Shown: piece after piece, positions 18,392-27,907 of the stretch
How positions within the stretch are numbered: position 1 is the stretch's first letter
How the letters are laid out: each line of letters begins with the position of its first letter
NCBI RefSeq assembly: GCF_004336635.1
Contig: NZ_SJXH01000002.1
Span: 1 to 64,000, forward strand
DNA length: 64,000 nt
Direction of reading: 5' to 3'
Source: Acinetobacter sp. ANC 4862
GTDB lineage: Bacteria; Pseudomonadota; Gammaproteobacteria; Pseudomonadales; Moraxellaceae
Notes under the pieces: generated by a model
The model's database searches: none
The model's input: the letters and a program-made list of their open reading frames with translations, nothing else
What the model was told of the DNA's origin: nothing
Translations under genes and position numbers: made by a program

Positions 18392-19174
18392 TTAAGCAGC
18401 TTGTTGCTCATCACGCTTAAACACCAATTCACCTTTGAGTGAACTTTCAGCATCAAAATAATAACCATCAGTATTAAATGATTTTAAGTCTTCTGCATTA
18501 TTCAACTTATTTTCGATAATATAGCGTGCCATCAAACCCCGTGCTTTTTTGGCATAAAAGCTGATCACTTTGTATTTGCCATTTTTTTGATCCAAGAACA
18601 CAGGCTTAATGATTTCAGCTTTAACTTTGCGCTCAATCACTGACTTATAATATTCATCCGACGCAATATTGACCAATAATTCTGAATTGGCTTGTTCCAA
18701 ATCCTCATTAATCAAGCGGGTAATGTGATCGCCCCAGAATTGATATAAGTTATGACCACGTGTATTTTGCAATTTTGTGCCCATTTCTAAACGATACGGC
18801 ATCATCAAATCTAAAGGACGCAATAAACCATAAAGCCCAGATAACATGCGCAAGTGATTTTGTGCAAATTCGATATGTTGATCATTCAGATCATAGGCAT
18901 CTAAACCGGTATAAACATCGCCTTTAAAAGCAAATAAAGCCTGACGCGCATTGGAAAAATTAAACTCAGACTGCCAATCATTGAAACGTTCCACATTCAA
19001 TTTGGCAATTTTTTCACTCACGCTCATTAAATTGGCGATATCTGCAGCAGACAGTTTACGACTTACGTCTATAAGTTCTTGTGAATGTTCCAGCAATCTT
19101 GGTAAGGTATGCGCATCGGTTGGTAATGCAGATTCATAATCTAAAGTCTTGGCAGGAGAAATTAAGGCGAGCAT
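18392..19174 (-). CDS. yaaA: Peroxide stress protein YaaA
   Basis: DUF328/YaaA family, which in E. coli limits intracellular iron and DNA damage during hydrogen peroxide stress. It has 260 residues from the ATG at 19172-19174, giving the conserved N-terminus [18 protein letters not shown] lies upstream. The longer in-frame start ten codons earlier is not conserved in the family. Conserved segments include [22 protein letters not shown] and [13 protein letters not shown]. The gene is monocistronic, with a strong terminator. Confidence 0.95.
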   Translation of the reverse strand: MLALISPAKTLDYESALPTDAHTLPRLLEHSQELIDVSRKLSAADIANLMSVSEKIAKLNVERFNDWQSEFNFSNARQALFAFKGDVYTGLDAYDLNDQHIEFAQNHLRMLSGLYGLLRPLDLMMPYRLEMGTKLQNTRGHNLYQFWGDHITRLINEDLEQANSELLVNIASDEYYKSVIERKVKAEIIKPVFLDQKNGKYKVISFYAKKARGLMARYIIENKLNNAEDLKSFNTDGYYFDAESSLKGELVFKRDEQQAA

Positions 19175-19298
19175 GAATAACCTGATCAAAAAATAATTAA
19201 ACAAACTATAACAGTAGACTTATTTTATTTCCAATTTGTGTTTTTGCTGAACATTATCGGTAAAATATCTCATTCTCCTGTTATCCATCGGTTGCTAT

Positions 19299-19928
19299 AT
19301 GTCCGAGCAAATTTTCATTCAAGGCCCTGCCGGTCAACTTGAAATTTTTGTTGATTATCCACAGGGTGAAGTGAAAGGATTCGCGATTGTATGTCACCCC
19401 CACCCCTTGCAAGGCGGTAATCCGCAGCATAAGGTACCCACGCTTTTGGCTCAAATGTTTCTTGAGCGCGGTTGCATTGTCTATCGTCCGAGTTTTCGCG
19501 GTTCAGGTCAAAGTGATGGCCTCCATGACGAAGGCCATGGTGAAACGGATGATATTCTAGACGCCATTAAACAAATTCGCAGTAAACATATCAGCCTGCC
19601 TTTTTATGCGGGTGGCTTTAGTTTTGGCGCACATGTGATGGCGAAAAGTTATCATGCACTGCCTGATGAAATCAAACCGAAGCAATTGATTTTATGTGGT
19701 TTACCCACAGCGACTGTGGCAGGCCTACGCCATTATGTTACCCCTGCCATTAAAGGTGATATTCTGTTTATCCATGGTGAAGCCGATGAAGTCACTTTAT
19801 TATCCGACTTAATCGAATGGGCTAAACCACAGCGTCATTTATTGACAATATTACCGGGTGCCAACCATTTCTTTACTGGATATTTAAAGCAATTGCGGAT
19901 TGCGATCTCTCGCTTTTTAATTATCTAA
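19299..19928 (+). CDS. Alpha/beta hydrolase
   Basis: A compact 209-residue alpha/beta hydrolase of the small dienelactone-hydrolase-like group. The catalytic triad is readable: nucleophile Ser in GGFSFGAH (about residue 108), acid Asp in HGEADEVT, and His in GANHFF near the C-terminus. The oxyanion segment HPHPLQGGNPQHK is typical of the group. There is no signal peptide, so it is cytosolic. The natural substrate is unknown. It diverges from yaaA and is followed by a terminator. Confidence 0.85.
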   Translation: MSEQIFIQGPAGQLEIFVDYPQGEVKGFAIVCHPHPLQGGNPQHKVPTLLAQMFLERGCIVYRPSFRGSGQSDGLHDEGHGETDDILDAIKQIRSKHISLPFYAGGFSFGAHVMAKSYHALPDEIKPKQLILCGLPTATVAGLRHYVTPAIKGDILFIHGEADEVTLLSDLIEWAKPQRHLLTILPGANHFFTGYLKQLRIAISRFLII

Positions 19929-19946
19929 TCAGCATCGAAAAGTAAT

Positions 19947-19979
19947 AAAAAAGACCGTCTTGAAGATGGTCTTTTTTAT
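19947..19979. terminator. Terminator of the alpha/beta hydrolase gene
   Basis: AGACCGTCT pairs with AGATGGTCT (one G-T pair) around TGA and is followed by TTTTTT. An A run precedes it. The interval 19980-20136 holds nothing else recognisable. Confidence 0.8.
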
Positions 19980-20136
19980 TACTTTTTAAATTTCATTTTT
20001 CTAGCAAATATATCTCTACTGAATGGGCTTTTTAGTATTTTTACAAGATGAGCAAATCGAAGAAATGACACATTAAAAAATGAGATGAGACAAAAATGCG
20101 ACTTATAAAAGCCGCATTCATAGCTATATTTTACGA

Positions 20137-20517
20137 TTAGCTGGTCGTCCATTTAAACTCACTAAAAGATTCATCTTCTTTTAAGGTGTTTTCAACCGCT
20201 TGAGCCAATTGGTTCAATAAACTTTGTTCGGTGATACGATCTAGCCAATCCTGCTCTTCATCCGGGTACGAGGTAATCTCGCAAACTAAATGCCCTTCTG
20301 CATCATGCCCCTGGCAAGTGACAGATAAAGGTAAAGATTGGTTGTCTACACTTACAGCAACCTGATCACCACTTTGTGACAAGGTCTGAAAACCGTATTG
20401 ACCCAATTCTTTAGACAAGAGATCTGCAACATATTCCTGAGTCACATGACAATCATTCGGTTGCTGCGACACATGATTATGCTTTTCACAGTTTGCAGTA
20501 AATTGTAATTTTCTCAT
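20137..20517 (-). CDS. Conserved hypothetical protein
   Basis: 126 residues from the ATG at 20515-20517, seven bases after GGA. An in-frame start six codons earlier is less well supported. The protein is acidic and soluble. It has Cys at CEKHNH, NDCH, TCQGHD and VCEITS, a QEYVADLLSKEL helix and a C-terminal EDESFSEFKW. I do not recognise the family. It follows the tyrA/aroA terminator on the same strand and is probably monocistronic. Confidence 0.65.
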   Translation of the reverse strand: MRKLQFTANCEKHNHVSQQPNDCHVTQEYVADLLSKELGQYGFQTLSQSGDQVAVSVDNQSLPLSVTCQGHDAEGHLVCEITSYPDEEQDWLDRITEQSLLNQLAQAVENTLKEDESFSEFKWTTS

Positions 20518-20570
20518 CGGTGCATCCAAACACATTCTTGTTGTATGGTTTTAGCATAAGCAATAAAAAC

Positions 20571-20600
20571 AAAACAGCCAAGCAAAAGCTTGGCTGTTTT
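20571..20600. terminator. tyrA/aroA terminator
   Basis: A perfect 13-bp stem, AAAACAGCCAAGC with GCTTGGCTGTTTT around an AAAA loop, works on both strands. It ends the aromatic operon. Confidence 0.85.
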
Positions 20601-20626
20601 CCAACAAATATACAAAATTAGACTAA

Positions 20627-22873
20627 TTACTCACTCACTTGAATCGCTAAACCGGCTTGATTTGCGAGTTCAGTGAATGTCGGGAAACTGGTTGCCACAG
20701 TTTCTGTACCGATAATTTTGATTTCGCCCGAAGTACGCAAGCCTGCCATACTAAAACTCATCGCAATACGATGGTCATGATGCGATTCAATTTCACCGCC
20801 ATTGAAGATTGCAGACCAGTCACCTGATTTACCTTTACCTTCAATAATGATGCCATCATCTGTTGGTGTGCAGTCGATGCCCATGGTTTGCAAGCCATCT
20901 GCCATCACTTGAATACGGTCAGACTCTTTCACACGAAGTTCAGCAGCACCGGTCAAAATGGTTTGACCTTCGGCACATGCCGCAGCAATAAACAATGCCG
21001 GGAATTCATCAATCGCCAATGGCACCTGATCTTCTGGCATGTGAATGCCTTTTAAGGTACGCGTACCACGAATACGAATATCTGCAATTGGCTCACCACC
21101 GGCAATACGCTCATTTTCAACAGTCAAATCAGCGCCCATCTGTTTCAGGATTTCAATGACACCGGTACGGGTTGGGTTAATCCCGACCGCTTCCAGGGTC
21201 ACATCTGAACCTTCAGTAATGGCAGCACCGACCATGAAAAACGCAGCAGATGAAATATCGGATGGCACCTGAATTTCAGTCCCCACCAATTTACCGCCAC
21301 CTTGCAGTGAAATACGGTTACCTTCAGTTTTCACTTCATAACCAAAAGCACGCAGCATACGTTCAGTATGGTCACGGGTTGGCTCAGGTTCAGTCACCGA
21401 AGTTTCACCATTTGCCCAAAGACCCGCCAATAAAATCCCTGATTTCACCTGAGCCGATGCCATTGGCAAATCGTAGTGAATACCTTGAAGGTTTTGGCTG
21501 CCAGTAATTGAAACTGGCGGTGTCCCACGTTCACCTGTGGTTTGAATCTGTGCACCCATTTCCCGTAATGGTTTGGCAATACGTTCCATTGGACGTTTAG
21601 ACAATGAAGCATCACCCGTCATCACAGAATCAAATTTTTGTGCAGACAACATGCCTGAAAGCAAACGCATGGATGTACCCGAGTTACCCATGTATAAGGC
21701 ACTTACCGGTGCTTTTAAACCATTGATCCCCACACCATGAATAGTCACTTTACCATTCTTAGGTCCTTCAATGCTAACGCCCATATCACGGAATGCCTGA
21801 AGCGTCGCTAAAGCATCTTCACCTTCCAAGAAACCTGTCACGTGCGTTGTACCTTCAGCAATCGCACCAAACATGATGGAGCGATGTGACACCGATTTGT
21901 CACCTGGCACGGTAAATTTACCTTTAAATGTCTTATCACCTGGCAAAATGGTAAATTGTTGTGTCACTTTATCGTTCTCCATCAAAGGTTTTTTAGCGAG
22001 CATATGATTAAAGTGTTGTCGCGCTGCTTGTGCATGCTCCAACAGTCCGATCAATGCTTTGGAATCTTCATTTTCAATCAGCTTCCGAATTTGAGCAAGT
22101 TGCTGCTCAAAACCATCCACGGCATTCAAAATGGCTTTTTTATTGGCAAAAAAGATATCATGCCACATTTGTGGATCACTGGCTGCAATGCGCGAAAAAT
22201 CTCGAAATCCACCAGCAGCATAACGGAAAATATCCAGATTATCTTCACGGTTTGCCAGTTGCTCAACCAGGTTAAAGGCCATCAAATGCGGAAGATGGCT
22301 GGTATGTGCCAGCACTTCATCATGCTTGTCCACATCCATGCAAATCACTTCCGCTTTGGCCGCTTGCCACAGTTGAATCAGTTTATCCACTGCCCAGTCA
22401 CTACTCGTAGGTAGCGGTGTCAAAATGACTTTATGGTTGGCAAATAAATCGACCTTACCTGCATGCACACCGGTATGTTCTGCACCTGCAATCGGATGAC
22501 CCGGTACAAAACCTTCGGGTAGATTTTCACCATACACCGCCTTTGCAGCCTCAACCACATTGCCCTTGGTACTTCCCACATCGGTAATAATGGTTTTCTC
22601 TGACAAATAAGGTTTGATGGTTTCCAGCACTTTTTGCGTTGCACGCACAGGCAAAGCCAAAACAACCAGATCCGCATCTTGTACTGCATCGACAGGGTTG
22701 CTATAGCCTTCCTGAATCAGTCCAAGCGCTTTTGCATCATCCAGCGTTTTTTGCGAACGGGTCGAAGCAACGATCTGCTTTGCCAGATTTTCAGCAATGA
22801 TCACACGAGCCAGACTTGAGCCAATCAGCCCAAGTCCAATAAAGGCAACTTTTTCAAACAGTGGCTGAGACAT
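20627..22873 (-). CDS. tyrA/aroA: Bifunctional prephenate dehydrogenase / EPSP synthase (TyrA-AroA fusion)
   Basis: 748 residues carrying two enzymes. Residues 1 to about 300 are TyrA: Rossmann motif GLGLIGSSLARV, TDVGSTKGNVVEAA and GHPIAGAEHTGV, oxidising prephenate toward tyrosine. Residues from about 315 to the end are AroA, 5-enolpyruvylshikimate-3-phosphate synthase: PGDKSVSHRSIMFGAIAEG, MGNSGTSMRLLSG, and DEFPALFIAAACAEG with KESDRIQ. The fusion is known in Pseudomonas and Acinetobacter. It starts 3 bp after the hisC stop, so translation is coupled. Both halves keep their catalytic motifs. Confidence 0.96.
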   Translation of the reverse strand: MSQPLFEKVAFIGLGLIGSSLARVIIAENLAKQIVASTRSQKTLDDAKALGLIQEGYSNPVDAVQDADLVVLALPVRATQKVLETIKPYLSEKTIITDVGSTKGNVVEAAKAVYGENLPEGFVPGHPIAGAEHTGVHAGKVDLFANHKVILTPLPTSSDWAVDKLIQLWQAAKAEVICMDVDKHDEVLAHTSHLPHLMAFNLVEQLANREDNLDIFRYAAGGFRDFSRIAASDPQMWHDIFFANKKAILNAVDGFEQQLAQIRKLIENEDSKALIGLLEHAQAARQHFNHMLAKKPLMENDKVTQQFTILPGDKTFKGKFTVPGDKSVSHRSIMFGAIAEGTTHVTGFLEGEDALATLQAFRDMGVSIEGPKNGKVTIHGVGINGLKAPVSALYMGNSGTSMRLLSGMLSAQKFDSVMTGDASLSKRPMERIAKPLREMGAQIQTTGERGTPPVSITGSQNLQGIHYDLPMASAQVKSGILLAGLWANGETSVTEPEPTRDHTERMLRAFGYEVKTEGNRISLQGGGKLVGTEIQVPSDISSAAFFMVGAAITEGSDVTLEAVGINPTRTGVIEILKQMGADLTVENERIAGGEPIADIRIRGTRTLKGIHMPEDQVPLAIDEFPALFIAAACAEGQTILTGAAELRVKESDRIQVMADGLQTMGIDCTPTDDGIIIEGKGKSGDWSAIFNGGEIESHHDHRIAMSFSMAGLRTSGEIKIIGTETVATSFPTFTELANQAGLAIQVSE

Positions 22874-22876
22874 GGC

Positions 22877-23983
22877 TTAGGCTTTTTCCTCTACAGCACT
22901 ATTTGCTAAATCAAGGACTTTGGCAAGTGCTGTCAGGAACTTGGCATTTTCAGCTTCAGTACCAATTGATACACGCAGGTGATTTGCAATACCAACTGGA
23001 CGGACAATCACACCTTCTTTCAATAATGCATTGAACGTCTGTGCAGGGTCAGCCTGAACATCGACCAAAATAAAGTTGGCACGTGAAGGTACATAATCCA
23101 GACCAAGAGCAGCAAAACCTTGTTCAAGCTGCTTCATGCCCGCTTTATTGACAATACGCGATTGTTCAATAAAGTCTTCATCTTTCAATGCGGCTACAGC
23201 TGCGACCATTGCAAGATGATTCACATTAAATGGCTGACGAATACGGTTCAAGTAATCAGTCACTTCAGCTGATGCCAAGGCAAAACCTACACGAAGTGCA
23301 GCCAAGCCATAACATTTAGACAAGGTACGGCTGACAATGATGTTTGGATATTGCTCAAGGAATTTCAAACTGTTGAAGTTTTCCGGGAAATATTCCACAT
23401 AAGCTTCATCCAGAACCACAATCACATTGGCCGGTACTTTTTGCATGAAAGCTTCAAATTCAGCTTCTTCAAACCAAGTTCCGGTTGGGTTGTTTGGATT
23501 GGCAATAAAAATCAGTTTGGTATTGTCTTTAATCGCCGCTGCCATGGCATTCAGGTCATGAGCAAAGCCTTTTGCAGGCACTTCAATCGCTTCTGCATTA
23601 ATCGCTTGAGTCACCAAAGCATATACGGCAAATGCATGCTGGCTATATACCACAGAATCTTTTTCTGAAACGAATGCACGGGCAAACATTTCAAGCAAGT
23701 CGTTTGAACCATTACCCAAAGTAATCCGGTCAGCAGTCACGCCAAATTGTGTCTGAATCTGGTCTTTTAAAATAAAACCGCCACCGTCTGGATAGCGTCC
23801 AATTTCTGCCAGTTCAGCAGCCACGGCTTGCTTCACCTTTTCAGAACAACCCAACGGATTTTCATTCGAGGCCAATTTGACGATATCAGTAATCCCTAAC
23901 TCACGCTCAAGTTCACTAATAGGTTTACCTGGTTGATAAGGCTTTAACTTTGAGATGCCTTCATTGGCAGGGACAAACGACAT
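22877..23983 (-). CDS. hisC: Histidinol-phosphate aminotransferase
   Basis: PLP-dependent class I/II aminotransferase of histidine synthesis, 368 residues. The motifs NENPLGCSEKVKQA, IFIANPNNPTGTW, LDEAYVEYFPE and the PLP-lysine segment SRTLSKCYGLAALRVG are intact. The gene sits between pheA and tyrA/aroA in one minus-strand array. Enzymes of this class in that context may also transaminate aromatic keto acids. Both roles are plausible and the sequence does not separate them. Confidence 0.93.
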   Translation of the reverse strand: MSFVPANEGISKLKPYQPGKPISELERELGITDIVKLASNENPLGCSEKVKQAVAAELAEIGRYPDGGGFILKDQIQTQFGVTADRITLGNGSNDLLEMFARAFVSEKDSVVYSQHAFAVYALVTQAINAEAIEVPAKGFAHDLNAMAAAIKDNTKLIFIANPNNPTGTWFEEAEFEAFMQKVPANVIVVLDEAYVEYFPENFNSLKFLEQYPNIIVSRTLSKCYGLAALRVGFALASAEVTDYLNRIRQPFNVNHLAMVAAVAALKDEDFIEQSRIVNKAGMKQLEQGFAALGLDYVPSRANFILVDVQADPAQTFNALLKEGVIVRPVGIANHLRVSIGTEAENAKFLTALAKVLDLANSAVEEKA

Positions 23984-24061
23984 GTTACTCTTCCAGTTAT
24001 TTCAAGTGATAAACGTGGTCAACCTCACTTTAAAATTGACCACTGCTTTGATGGATAAGAT

Positions 24062-25171
24062 TTACAATACTGCAATCGGGTAAGAACCCAACACTCGAAC
24101 TTCTTTCACCAAAGGACGAATTTCTTCAATTGCTGCTTTGACATTTTCTTGCTCAACATGGCCTTCCAGGTCAATGAAGAAAACATAGGCCCATTTTTCA
24201 GGCAATGCAGGACGAGTTTCAATACTGGTTAGACTAATGTTGTGTTTTGCGAAGGGTGCCAGAATTTCCAGTAAGGCACCGGCACGGTCATGTGCAGAAA
24301 TCAGCAATGAAGTTTTGTCATTACCACTTGGTGGCACTTTTTCACGGCCAATCACCAAGAAACGCGTGGTATTTTCCGGGTTATCTTCGATGTTGCCGTG
24401 TAGAATTTCCAGGTCATAAATACTTGCAGCGACATCAGAGGCGATTGCTGCTGAATGCCATTCATTGCGAATACGGCGGGCAGCTTCTGCATTTGAACTT
24501 AAGGCAACACGTTCAACACCCGGATAATGTGCATCTAACCAGCCACGGCATTGTGCCAGAGTTTGTTGATGTGCATAAATCTGTTTGATGCTGTCTTTAC
24601 GGGTATTCGATGACACTAAAAATTGATGATGGATACGCAGTTCAACTTCGCCAATCACGTTTAAGTGCGAAGACTTGAAACAGTCTAAAGTATGGTTCAC
24701 TACACCTTCAGATGAGTTTTCAACCGGCACCAAACCATAATGCGCACTGCCCGCTTCGACTTCACGGAACACTTCATCAATGGTTGGAAGTGGGCGGACA
24801 ATCGCATCCTGACCAAAATGTTTCAGTACTGCTGAATGGGTATACGTGCCGACAGGCCCCAGGAATGCAATACTTTGTGGGGCTTCTAGTGCCAGACAAG
24901 CCGACATGATTTCGCGGAATAAACGCGCCATGGTCACATCAGATAACGGTCCTTCATTACGCTGCATAACATTACGTAAAACTTGTGCTTCACGTTCAGG
25001 ACGGTAAAACATCGGATTCTCTTCAGAAGCAAATTTTGCTTTTGCCACTGCTTCTGCCAATTTCGCTCGACGATTGATAAGTTGTTGAATCTGCTGATCT
25101 ACAGAGTCAATATCCTCACGAATTTGAGCAAGGTCAAGAGAAGTCTTGGTGTTTTGATCGTCGTGGATCAT
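24062..25171 (-). CDS. pheA: Bifunctional chorismate mutase / prephenate dehydratase
   Basis: Turns chorismate into prephenate and then phenylpyruvate for phenylalanine. It has 369 residues from the ATG at 25169-25171, downstream of a GAAGGG; an upstream in-frame start would add 19 residues. Domains: AroQ chorismate mutase (IREDIDSVDQQIQQLINRRA, about residues 13-95), prephenate dehydratase (IAFLGPVGTYTHSAV; NTTRFLVIG) and a C-terminal ACT domain (TSLLISAHDRAGALLEILAP; SIETRP) for feedback by phenylalanine. It is first in the pheA-hisC-tyrA/aroA array, with 78 bp before hisC. Confidence 0.96.
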   Translation of the reverse strand: MIHDDQNTKTSLDLAQIREDIDSVDQQIQQLINRRAKLAEAVAKAKFASEENPMFYRPEREAQVLRNVMQRNEGPLSDVTMARLFREIMSACLALEAPQSIAFLGPVGTYTHSAVLKHFGQDAIVRPLPTIDEVFREVEAGSAHYGLVPVENSSEGVVNHTLDCFKSSHLNVIGEVELRIHHQFLVSSNTRKDSIKQIYAHQQTLAQCRGWLDAHYPGVERVALSSNAEAARRIRNEWHSAAIASDVAASIYDLEILHGNIEDNPENTTRFLVIGREKVPPSGNDKTSLLISAHDRAGALLEILAPFAKHNISLTSIETRPALPEKWAYVFFIDLEGHVEQENVKAAIEEIRPLVKEVRVLGSYPIAVL

Positions 25172-25564
25172 TGTTATGTCGCCCTTCGAAAACATTATGC
25201 AAACAGTATAACAATAGTTAGCTTTCAAATGTTACGCAATAAGACTTTGATTGATTCAGTCTTAAAAACATACAGTTGATTTAATCAGCAATTTTATTCC
25301 TCATGTTTTTGTCATGAATATTTAAAATTGATGACTTTTTGCCCATTTGCTCAAAATTGAGCTATAAGCGTAGGTCGTTAAATCTGGATCAGCCCTGCAA
25401 ATTTTATGTCATTTAGTGGTATGGATTTATCGATATTTGCAAATAAGCTCATATTTTTCAGGTCTTATTCAGCAAAGATTATCGATTGATTTTTTTGTAT
25501 GGCATCAAATTCATTGAACAGATTTGAGCATTGCGAAAACACCTGTTTACTCGATGTTAAAAGA
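25172..25564. other. Gene-free interval upstream of pheA
   Basis: About 390 bp. The pheA promoter must lie in the right part on the minus strand. No complete open frame is visible. The right end runs into a fadD remnant, whose exact 5' limit cannot be fixed. Confidence 0.4.
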
Positions 25565-25900
25565 TCAATGTCAGGACCAACATAAAAAATCGAATGTTGA
25601 TGGTTAGTTACATACCGGTGATATTGCCAAATTTATCCCAATGAAATTGAAGCTATTCTGGCAGAACATCCTGATGTCATTGAGGCTGCAGTCATTGGCA
25701 TACCGGATGAACACACTGAAGAATCCCTCAAAGCCTTCATTACGTCCAGTAACCCAAACCTTTCAAGCGATCACATGATAAAACACTGCAAAGAAAACCT
25801 GACTGCCTATAAAGTTCCCAAATTCATTGAGATATTGAATGGGTTACCAAAGTCAACAGTCGGAAAAATCCTACAGACTGAACTTCGACAAAGGGAATAA
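25565..25900 (+). pseudogene. Remnant of a long-chain acyl-CoA synthetase (FadD-type) gene
   Basis: Two joined pieces of an AMP-forming ligase. First, 25599-25628 encodes Asp-Gly-stop-LHTGDIA, matching the family motif DGWLHTGDIA with Trp replaced by TAG at 25605-25607. Second, from 25631 a frame reads IYPNEIEAILAEHPDVIEAA, then VIGIPDEH, LTAYKVPKF and LPKSTVGKILQTEL to TAA at 25898-25900, the C-terminal domain of FadD. About 25 codons (the hinge region between GDIAK and YPNE) are missing at the junction, with a frame change. The N-terminal 400 or so residues are absent. This is clearly dead, ancestral or acquired. Confidence 0.88.
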
Positions 25901-25951
25901 CAAAAAAATATCGCTTAGACTCAACTCATTACAACACTAAAACCTATCCCT

Positions 25952-25980
25952 AAAGCCCTATTTTCAGGGCTTTCTCTTTT
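25952..25980 (+). terminator. Terminator of the fadD remnant
   Basis: AAAGCCCT pairs with AGGGCTTT around ATTTTC and is followed by a T-rich stretch. It is probably the surviving terminator of the lost gene. Confidence 0.65.
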
Positions 25981-26062
25981 GCAATAGCCATTTACCAAAC
26001 TCCATCACAAAACTTTAATGTTTAATTTATAGTCTTTTAATAAAGCAATTCAGAGAATAATA

Positions 26063-26581
26063 ATGTCAAAAAGAATCGCCGTTTTAGTGACTCATGATTT
26101 TGAAGATTTGGAATACTCAGAACCCGTACAGGCCTTTCGTGCCGCACGTCATAGTATTTTGAATATTGAAAATAGAGCAGGTAATATTGTCTATGGTAAA
26201 AAGCGGAAATCTGCAGTGACCATCGACCAAAGTATTGATGAAGTTTCAGTGCATGATTTTGATGCCTTACTCATTCCCGGTGGTCATTCCCCTGACCACC
26301 TGTGTAATGATGCTCGTTTTGTCAATTTTATACGTAAATTTGCCAATGCAAAAAAGCCCATTATGAGTATTTGTCACAATCCCCAGCTACTGATTAGCGC
26401 AAAAGTAGTGAAAGGGCGATTAATGACTACGCTTAAAACTTTCGCCACTGATCTGATCAATGCTGGCGCAGTGTATTACGACGTAGGAGTCGTGAATGAT
26501 AATAATCTGTATATATCTTCACGTTCACCTGACGATTTACCCGCCTTTATTGAAGAAAGCCTGATGGTCTTGAGTCAATAA
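26063..26581 (+). CDS. DJ-1/PfpI family protein
   Basis: 172-residue class I glutamine amidotransferase-like protein of the PfpI/YraA group, linked in relatives to deglycation or stress protection. The fold motifs VLVTHDFEDLEYSEP, LLIPGGHSPDHL and SRSPDDLPAF are conserved. The nucleophile elbow reads ICHNPQLL where relatives usually have CHG, so Cys and His are kept but the small Gly is replaced by Asn. It is cytosolic and stands alone. A bidirectional terminator separates it from the convergent acyl-CoA dehydrogenase. Confidence 0.88.
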   Translation: MSKRIAVLVTHDFEDLEYSEPVQAFRAARHSILNIENRAGNIVYGKKRKSAVTIDQSIDEVSVHDFDALLIPGGHSPDHLCNDARFVNFIRKFANAKKPIMSICHNPQLLISAKVVKGRLMTTLKTFATDLINAGAVYYDVGVVNDNNLYISSRSPDDLPAFIEESLMVLSQ

Positions 26582-26606
26582 AAAAGAGCCTAATGGCTCT
26601 TTTTTA
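26580..26606. terminator. Convergent terminator (PfpI / acyl-CoA dehydrogenase)
   Basis: AGAGCC pairs with GGCTCT around TAAT, flanked by A5 and T6 runs. Confidence 0.8.
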
Positions 26607-26615
26607 TTTTAAGGA

Positions 26616-27758
26616 TTAGCGTCCCAATATACTGCGTGCCACAATTTCTTTCATAATTTCATTGGTACCACCATATATTCGTTGAATACGGGCATCCACA
26701 AAGAAACGTGAAATTGGATATTCGGTCATATAGCCATACCCGCCAAACAGTTGTAATAAGTTATCGGCAATTTTCATTTGCATATCTGTACTGAAACTTT
26801 TTAATGCCGCAGCAGTTTCTACATCAAGTTTACCCTGCATATACAGTTCGACATTTTGGTTATAAAACGCGGCTGTTGCCAGTTCATCAATTTTCGCTTG
26901 TGCCAAAACAAAACGGGTATTCTGAAATTGGCTAATCGGCTGACCAAAAGCTTGACGTTCTTTTACATAAGCAATCGTGACATCAATTGAACCGCGAATC
27001 GCACCAATGGCTGTTGATGCAATCGCAGTACGTTCACGTGGTAACTCTTGCATTAAATAGGCGAAGCCTTGACCCGGCTGACCCAGTAATTGATCCTTCG
27101 GTACTTTAATATTATCGAAGAATAATTCAGAGGTATCTTGTGAATGCAAACCAATTTTGTTCAGGTTGCTACCCTTTTTAAAGCCTTCTAAATGCGTATC
27201 CAGTAGCAATAAAGATACGCCTTTTGCACGTGCTTGCGGATCAGTTTTGGCTGCCAGCACCACCAAATCGGCATGTTGACCATTTGAAATAAAGGTTTTA
27301 GAACCATTTAACAGGTAGTGATCATCCTGCAAAATCGCATTAGTACGCATAGCCTGTAAATCTGAACCTGCCCCCGGTTCAGTCATCCCAATGGCACCGA
27401 CCACCTCACCAGAAACCATTTTCGGCAACCAGTATTGTTTTTGCTCTTCAGTCCCAATATGCAAAATATACGGCGCTGCAATTTCAGAATGGCATGAAAT
27501 ACCGGTGGATAATGCACTAAATCCTGCGCGCGCAGACTCTTCAACCAGCATGAGTGAGTAATGGGTTGGAACCCCATAACCGCCATATTCTTCGGGCACA
27601 TCGACACACAAGAAACCATTTTCGCCCAATGCATTCCAGATCGAACGCGGCATAATGCCTTCTTGCTCCCACTGTTCATAATGCGGTGCAACATGCTCAT
27701 TCAAAAAGCGTCTAAAGTTATCGCGAAACAGTTCTAAATCAGCATCATAAGCCAACAT
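26616..27758 (-). CDS. Acyl-CoA dehydrogenase
   Basis: FAD-dependent dehydrogenase introducing the alpha,beta double bond in acyl-CoA thioesters, 380 residues, usual family length. Hallmarks are AIGMTEPGAGSDLQAMRTNA (FAD/substrate), RERTAIASTAIG, FGGYGYMTEYPISRFFVDAR and the C-terminal RIYGGTNEIMKEI, whose Glu is in the position of the catalytic base. Chain-length preference cannot be read. It stands alone, with a terminator toward the convergent PfpI gene; a fadD remnant lies about 700 bp away. Confidence 0.92.
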   Translation of the reverse strand: MLAYDADLELFRDNFRRFLNEHVAPHYEQWEQEGIMPRSIWNALGENGFLCVDVPEEYGGYGVPTHYSLMLVEESARAGFSALSTGISCHSEIAAPYILHIGTEEQKQYWLPKMVSGEVVGAIGMTEPGAGSDLQAMRTNAILQDDHYLLNGSKTFISNGQHADLVVLAAKTDPQARAKGVSLLLLDTHLEGFKKGSNLNKIGLHSQDTSELFFDNIKVPKDQLLGQPGQGFAYLMQELPRERTAIASTAIGAIRGSIDVTIAYVKERQAFGQPISQFQNTRFVLAQAKIDELATAAFYNQNVELYMQGKLDVETAAALKSFSTDMQMKIADNLLQLFGGYGYMTEYPISRFFVDARIQRIYGGTNEIMKEIVARSILGR

Positions 27759-27866
27759 ATAGCGTCCTTGTATCTGGTTGTTGTATTTATTCCTACCCCA
27801 TCCTATTCATTTTATAGAAATCTGTCATGTTCTACAGGCATCATATTTCATGACTTTTGGGTCAAT

Positions 27867-27893
27867 AAAAAAGGAAGCCGAAGCTTCCTTTTT
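27867..27893 (-). terminator. dctA terminator
   Basis: On the minus strand, AAGGAAGC pairs with GCTTCCTT around a four-base loop and is followed by a T run. It lies directly after the dctA stop codon. Confidence 0.8.
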
Positions 27894-27907
27894 AAGGTCA
27901 AAGAGAA

